Shown in pieces: positions 60,618 through 64,000 of a DNA stretch of 64,000 nucleotides. The notes under the pieces were generated by a model that had not been told where the DNA came from, made no database searches, and worked only from the letters and a program-made list of their open reading frames with translations. Positions within the stretch are counted from its first letter, which is position 1. Every line of letters starts with the position of its first letter. A program made the position numbers and the translations under genes. The stretch comes from Microbacterium sp. LWO12-1.2 (lineage in GTDB: Bacteria > Actinomycetota > Actinomycetes > Actinomycetales > Microbacteriaceae), in the NCBI RefSeq assembly GCF_040675875.1, contig NZ_JBEGII010000001.1, positions 3,906,001 through 3,970,000 on the forward strand. The letters are read 5' to 3'.

Positions 60618-61522
60618 CCGATGTCATCCGTGAGGACTTCGATACCGTAGGCGAGATCAACGACACATCGCGGCATCATGCGCAGGCGAACACCCCGTGG
60701 TCGCGATTCACCGCATACCGACTTGCGTTCCCCAGTTTGATCGTTCTCGTCCTTCTTGTCGCCGCGTGCCTGATCGGGCCGGTCTTCTACATGATCGATC
60801 CGAATGCCGTTGATCCGATCTTGTACCGCAAGCCGCCCAGCCCTGAGCATCTGCTCGGTACCGACTCGGCCGGACGCGATGTGCTCGCGAGGCTTCTTCA
60901 CGGTGGCCGGATATCTCTTCTCATCGGACTCGTCGCCGCGCTCGCCGCGACCTTCATCGGAGTTCTTCTGGGAGCACTCGCCGGGTTCTTCCGAGGCCGT
61001 ACCGACGCCCTCCTCAGCCGGATCACTGATGTCGTTCAGGCCTTCCCCACTCTTATCGTCATCATCACGCTTGCCGCGTTCCTCGGCCCGAGCTTCGGGC
61101 TGCTCATCGTATCGATGGCGCTGATGGAGTGGACGGGGGCCTACCGAGTGGTTCGGGGCCTTGCGCTTTCGCTCAGGGAGCGCGATTCGATCCAAGCGGT
61201 GACAGGGCTGGGGGCGACAAATTGGCGCATCATCTCGAAGCACGTCGTTCCGTCCGTTCTCGGCCCCGCGACGGTCGTCGCGACGCTCCTTACGGCCGGA
61301 GTCATTCTGACGGAAGCAGGGCTCTCTTTTCTTGGGTTGGGTGTACCTCCACCCACTGCGAGCTGGGGAAGCATGCTGAGCGAAGCTCAGTCCCTGCAGA
61401 TCCTGCAGACGGCACCATGGCTGTGGTTGCCGCCTGGAATCGCCATCACCTTGACCGTGTTGAGCGTCAACTTCGTCGGCGACGGTCTTCGCAATGCGGT
61501 CGATCCGAGGCAGGAAAGCTGA
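60614..61522 (+). CDS. Peptide ABC transporter permease, DppC type
   Basis: A 302-residue permease with HLLGTDSAGRDVLARLLHGGR, the hallmark of DppC, then RDSIQAVTGLGATNWRIISKH (EAA loop) and FVGDGLRNAVDPR at the end. The ATG at 60614 overlaps the DppB stop; the longer open frame upstream is antiparallel noise within dppB. Overlaps the next gene by one base. Confidence 0.93.
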   Translation: MTDVIREDFDTVGEINDTSRHHAQANTPWSRFTAYRLAFPSLIVLVLLVAACLIGPVFYMIDPNAVDPILYRKPPSPEHLLGTDSAGRDVLARLLHGGRISLLIGLVAALAATFIGVLLGALAGFFRGRTDALLSRITDVVQAFPTLIVIITLAAFLGPSFGLLIVSMALMEWTGAYRVVRGLALSLRERDSIQAVTGLGATNWRIISKHVVPSVLGPATVVATLLTAGVILTEAGLSFLGLGVPPPTASWGSMLSEAQSLQILQTAPWLWLPPGIAITLTVLSVNFVGDGLRNAVDPRQES

Positions 61523-62541
61523 TGAATACAGAGCCGCAAGACCCCCTGCTCCACGTCGATGATCTGCGCGTCGAATTCGGAGACCCGAGGGAACCGCTGG
61601 AAGTGATTCGGGGTGTATCCCTCCGCGTCGAAGCCGGGCGGACGATGGGAATCGTCGGCGAATCAGGATCCGGCAAGAGCGTCACCGTGATGTCTCTCCT
61701 GGGGCTCCTGCCCAAAGCGGGTCGGGTCACCGCGGGTACGGCTCATTTCATGGGCCGAGACCTGCTGCAGCTGTCCGAACGTCAACTGCAGAGTGTTCGC
61801 GGAGGGGAGATCGGAATGATCTTCCAGGACCCGATGACTGCGTTGAACCCGATCATGTCGATCGGTCAGCAGATCGATGAGAGTCTGAAGCGACATTCCC
61901 TCGACCTCAACAAGCGGGGCCGGCAGAAGCGGATTCTCGAGCTGCTGGACATGGTCCGGATCCCCAGACCGGATCAACGGGTGAACCAGTACCCGCACGA
62001 ACTCTCCGGCGGTATGCGTCAGCGAGTGATGATCGCGATCGCGATGGCCAATAGCCCTCGACTCATTCTGGCGGATGAACCAACGACCGCCCTCGACGTC
62101 ACCGTGCAGGCTCAGATATTGCGGCTTCTCCTTGAGGTGCAGCGAGAATCGGATGCCGCGCTCGTGCTCATCACCCACGATCTCGGAGTGATTGCGGAAG
62201 TCGCGGACCACGCCACGGTGATGTATGCCGGCACCGTCGTCGAAACAGGGACCGTACGTGATGTCTTCCACCGGCCGTCGCACCCGTATACAACAGGGTT
62301 GCTCCAGTCTCGGTTGACACTCACCACAGGCGAGCGTCACGAATTGCCCACCATTCCTGGTCAGCCGCCGGATCTCAGGTTGCTCCCGACAGGATGCGCC
62401 TACCGTTCTCGGTGCCACATCGCGGGATCGCGCGACATCTGTCGAACAGACCGGCCTTCCTTGATCGACGTCGAGCCAGCGCACGCCTCAGCGTGCTTCT
62501 TCGCCGACGAGCTCGCAGTGCCGCAGGGAGTGAACCCATGA
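61522..62541 (+). CDS. Peptide ABC transporter ATPase, DppD type
   Basis: A 339-residue ATPase: Walker A GESGSGKS (46-53), Q-loop FQDPMTALNP, signature ELSGGMRQR, Walker B LILADEPTTALD and H-loop ITHDLG. The C-terminal oligopeptide domain has the Cys-rich GCAYRSRCHIA...C...C pattern that binds an Fe-S cluster in some members. TGATG overlap with dppC. Confidence 0.94.
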   Translation: MNTEPQDPLLHVDDLRVEFGDPREPLEVIRGVSLRVEAGRTMGIVGESGSGKSVTVMSLLGLLPKAGRVTAGTAHFMGRDLLQLSERQLQSVRGGEIGMIFQDPMTALNPIMSIGQQIDESLKRHSLDLNKRGRQKRILELLDMVRIPRPDQRVNQYPHELSGGMRQRVMIAIAMANSPRLILADEPTTALDVTVQAQILRLLLEVQRESDAALVLITHDLGVIAEVADHATVMYAGTVVETGTVRDVFHRPSHPYTTGLLQSRLTLTTGERHELPTIPGQPPDLRLLPTGCAYRSRCHIAGSRDICRTDRPSLIDVEPAHASACFFADELAVPQGVNP

Positions 62542-63578
62542 ACGAGACCATCCTCGAAGTGCGCGGGTTGAGCAAGGACTACCCCGTCGCGCGATCTGCA
62601 CCGTGGCATCCTCGACGAGCGGTGCACGCCGTCACCGACGTGTCATTCTCCATCGCCAGGGGAGAGACCTTGGCGCTGGTCGGAGAGTCAGGATGCGGCA
62701 AGTCCACGGTCGGCAAGAGCATCATGCAGTTCCTTCCCGCGACCTCCGGTGAGATTCTCCTCAACGGCCGTGATCTGGCCGCAATGAATCGGCGAGAACT
62801 GCGTCGTGCGCGCCAAGATCTGCAGTACATGTTCCAGGACCCCTATGCGTCGCTGCCGTCTCGGATGACCATCGAGGAGATCATCAGCGAGCCACTCGTG
62901 ATTCACGGAATCGGGTCAGCCAGGACCCGGCGTGCGCGCGCACACGAGTTGCTCGGCTTGGTCGGCCTCAGATCTGACCTTTCCACCCGTTATCCTCATG
63001 AGTTCTCCGGCGGCCAGCGTCAACGAGTGGGGCTCGCACGCGCACTCGCGCTGGAGCCGGAAGTGCTCATTCTCGATGAACCCGTCTCTGCTCTGGACGT
63101 GTCGGTGCAGGCGCAGGTCATCAACTTGCTCATGCGCCTTCAGGACGAGTTGTCGCTCGCCTACCTTTTCATCTCCCACGACCTGGCCGTCGTTCGCCAT
63201 CTCGCCCACCGCGTCGCAGTGATGTACCTCGGCAAGGTTGTCGAGATCGGGGCAGTGGATGATGTGTTCGAGCGCCCCCAGCACCCGTACACCCACATGC
63301 TTCTCGGCTCCGTGCCGGTGACCGACCCCGACCTGAGGGAGAGCTCCCGTCGGACCTCGGCAATCGGCGAACTGCCGGATCCGATGAATCCTCCTTCCGG
63401 ATGTGTGTTCCGCACGCGATGCGTACGAGCGGAAGATGTGTGTTCCGGCCACGCGCCGCCGCTCAGGACGATCGCCGTGGGCGAACCGGATGTGGCCTGC
63501 TACTTCCCCATCTCGGAGAACGCGGTAGTCGCCGAGAATGCGCCTGCTCCCGCCGGATATCCGGCGGTCGACCAGTGA
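62538..63578 (+). CDS. Peptide ABC transporter ATPase, DppF type
   Basis: A 346-residue ATPase: Walker A GESGCGKST (49-57), FQDPYASLP, signature EFSGGQRQR, LILDEPVSALD, SHDLAVV, and the Cys-containing C-terminal domain GCVFRTRCVRAEDVC. ATGA overlap with DppD and GTGA overlap with the M81 gene. Confidence 0.94.
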   Translation: MNETILEVRGLSKDYPVARSAPWHPRRAVHAVTDVSFSIARGETLALVGESGCGKSTVGKSIMQFLPATSGEILLNGRDLAAMNRRELRRARQDLQYMFQDPYASLPSRMTIEEIISEPLVIHGIGSARTRRARAHELLGLVGLRSDLSTRYPHEFSGGQRQRVGLARALALEPEVLILDEPVSALDVSVQAQVINLLMRLQDELSLAYLFISHDLAVVRHLAHRVAVMYLGKVVEIGAVDDVFERPQHPYTHMLLGSVPVTDPDLRESSRRTSAIGELPDPMNPPSGCVFRTRCVRAEDVCSGHAPPLRTIAVGEPDVACYFPISENAVVAENAPAPAGYPAVDQ

Positions 63579-64000
63579 AGCGGATCGCCGTCCTCGGGTT
63601 GGGGCATGAGACCAATACGTTCTCCAACGACTTGGCGACCGGGGAGCTGTACGCAGACGGAGGGATCCAACGAGGCGACGAGATCATCGAGGTTCATGCC
63701 CAGTCGCAGTCGACGTACGCAGGCTTCTTGGCGCCATTGGCGCGATCGGACGTCGAGCTCGTCCCCCTTCTGGCGGCGTGGACGAACCCCCGCGGGCGAA
63801 TCGAGAAGCGTGCTTTCGACAGCCTCTTGTCTGAGATGACCTCGTTGCTCGATGCCGGCGGCGAGTGGGACGCGATCCTCCTCAACCTGCATGGCGCTGC
63901 TGTTGCGGAAGACGTCGAAGAAGCAGATTTGCGGATCGCCCAAGCTGTTCACGAACGATCCGGTGGCGCGCCGATCGGACTCGTCGTCGACATGCACGCC
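63575..64000 (+). CDS. M81 family metallopeptidase (MlrC-like), 3' end beyond right edge
   Basis: The first 142 residues of an M81 peptidase: IAVLGLGHETNTFS is the family's opening with a probable zinc His, followed by PLLAAWTNPRGRIEKRAF, ILLNLHGAAVAE (second His) and VVDMHA at the edge. MlrC opens linearised microcystin peptides; other members are uncharacterised. The GTG overlaps the DppF stop, so it is coupled to the transporter, and it likely hydrolyses the peptide or amide that the transporter imports. No stop before 64000. Confidence 0.88.
   Translation, partial: MKRIAVLGLGHETNTFSNDLATGELYADGGIQRGDEIIEVHAQSQSTYAGFLAPLARSDVELVPLLAAWTNPRGRIEKRAFDSLLSEMTSLLDAGGEWDAILLNLHGAAVAEDVEEADLRIAQAVHERSGGAPIGLVVDMHA

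Overview
The window is chromosomal DNA of a high-GC actinobacterium, most likely a Microbacterium or close relative (Microbacteriaceae). Pointers are the strong GC bias with long open shadow frames on the opposite strand, the folate cluster (folE-folP-folB-folK) sitting between ftsH and lysS together with DUF3180, two bacterial PH-domain proteins and a DUF2520 protein, DUF4192 and DUF2207 proteins, the leaderless TANNNT promoters, and the family-level similarity of nearly every product. Species assignment is inference; no rRNA is present.

Layout. 1-5.4 kb: left-truncated YhgE/Pip membrane protein, a NIPSNAP protein, a tRNA-Glu/Asp/Phe cluster with its terminator, a secreted M23 peptidase and inorganic pyrophosphatase. 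5.4-20.4 kb: housekeeping block (TMEM175-like channel, tilS, DUF937, hpt, ftsH, folE, folP, folB, folK, DUF3180, two PH proteins, DUF2520, DUF2207, lysS). 20.4-23.4 kb: DUF4192, a small membrane protein and cardiolipin synthase. 23.5-29.9 kb: a beta-galactosidase (GH42) / CUT1 sugar ABC operon with a divergent LacI regulator and three operator-like palindromes. 29.9-36.4 kb: duplicated-domain lipoprotein, diacylglycerol kinase, ECF sigma factor, NTF2-like protein, serS, HAD phosphatase, tRNA-Ser(TGA), LCP ligase. 36.4-45.9 kb: TetR/GH3 beta-glucosidase pair and a complete L-rhamnose catabolic set (mutarotase, isomerase, aldolase/dehydrogenase fusion, kinase) with its own LacI regulator. 45.9-57.3 kb: an envelope/stress-like island (MalT-type LuxR, AI-2E protein, large membrane protein, DUF2252, K+-channel-like protein, DHA2 MFS, translationally coupled; opposite side an 85-residue conserved-looking protein, SHOCT, DUF998- and DUF7144-like proteins). 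57.5-64 kb: tRNA-Ser(GCT) followed by an AT-rich leader and a lower-GC peptide ABC operon (DppABCDF type) ending in a right-truncated M81 metallopeptidase; this looks acquired.

The most unusual signals are non-coding. A dispersed element with the end CTTCGACAGGCTCAGCGACC occurs between genes with expanded 22-bp or 20-bp tandem units, reaches into the 3' end of ppa, and is found in frame inside serS as a 10-residue insert. Four further intergenic islands share one architecture (direct plus inverted copies of a 10-14-bp core) but each has a different core. At least eleven genes have a TANNNT hexamer exactly six bases before the start codon, the mark of leaderless transcripts. No CRISPR array, insertion sequence, rRNA or prophage was seen.
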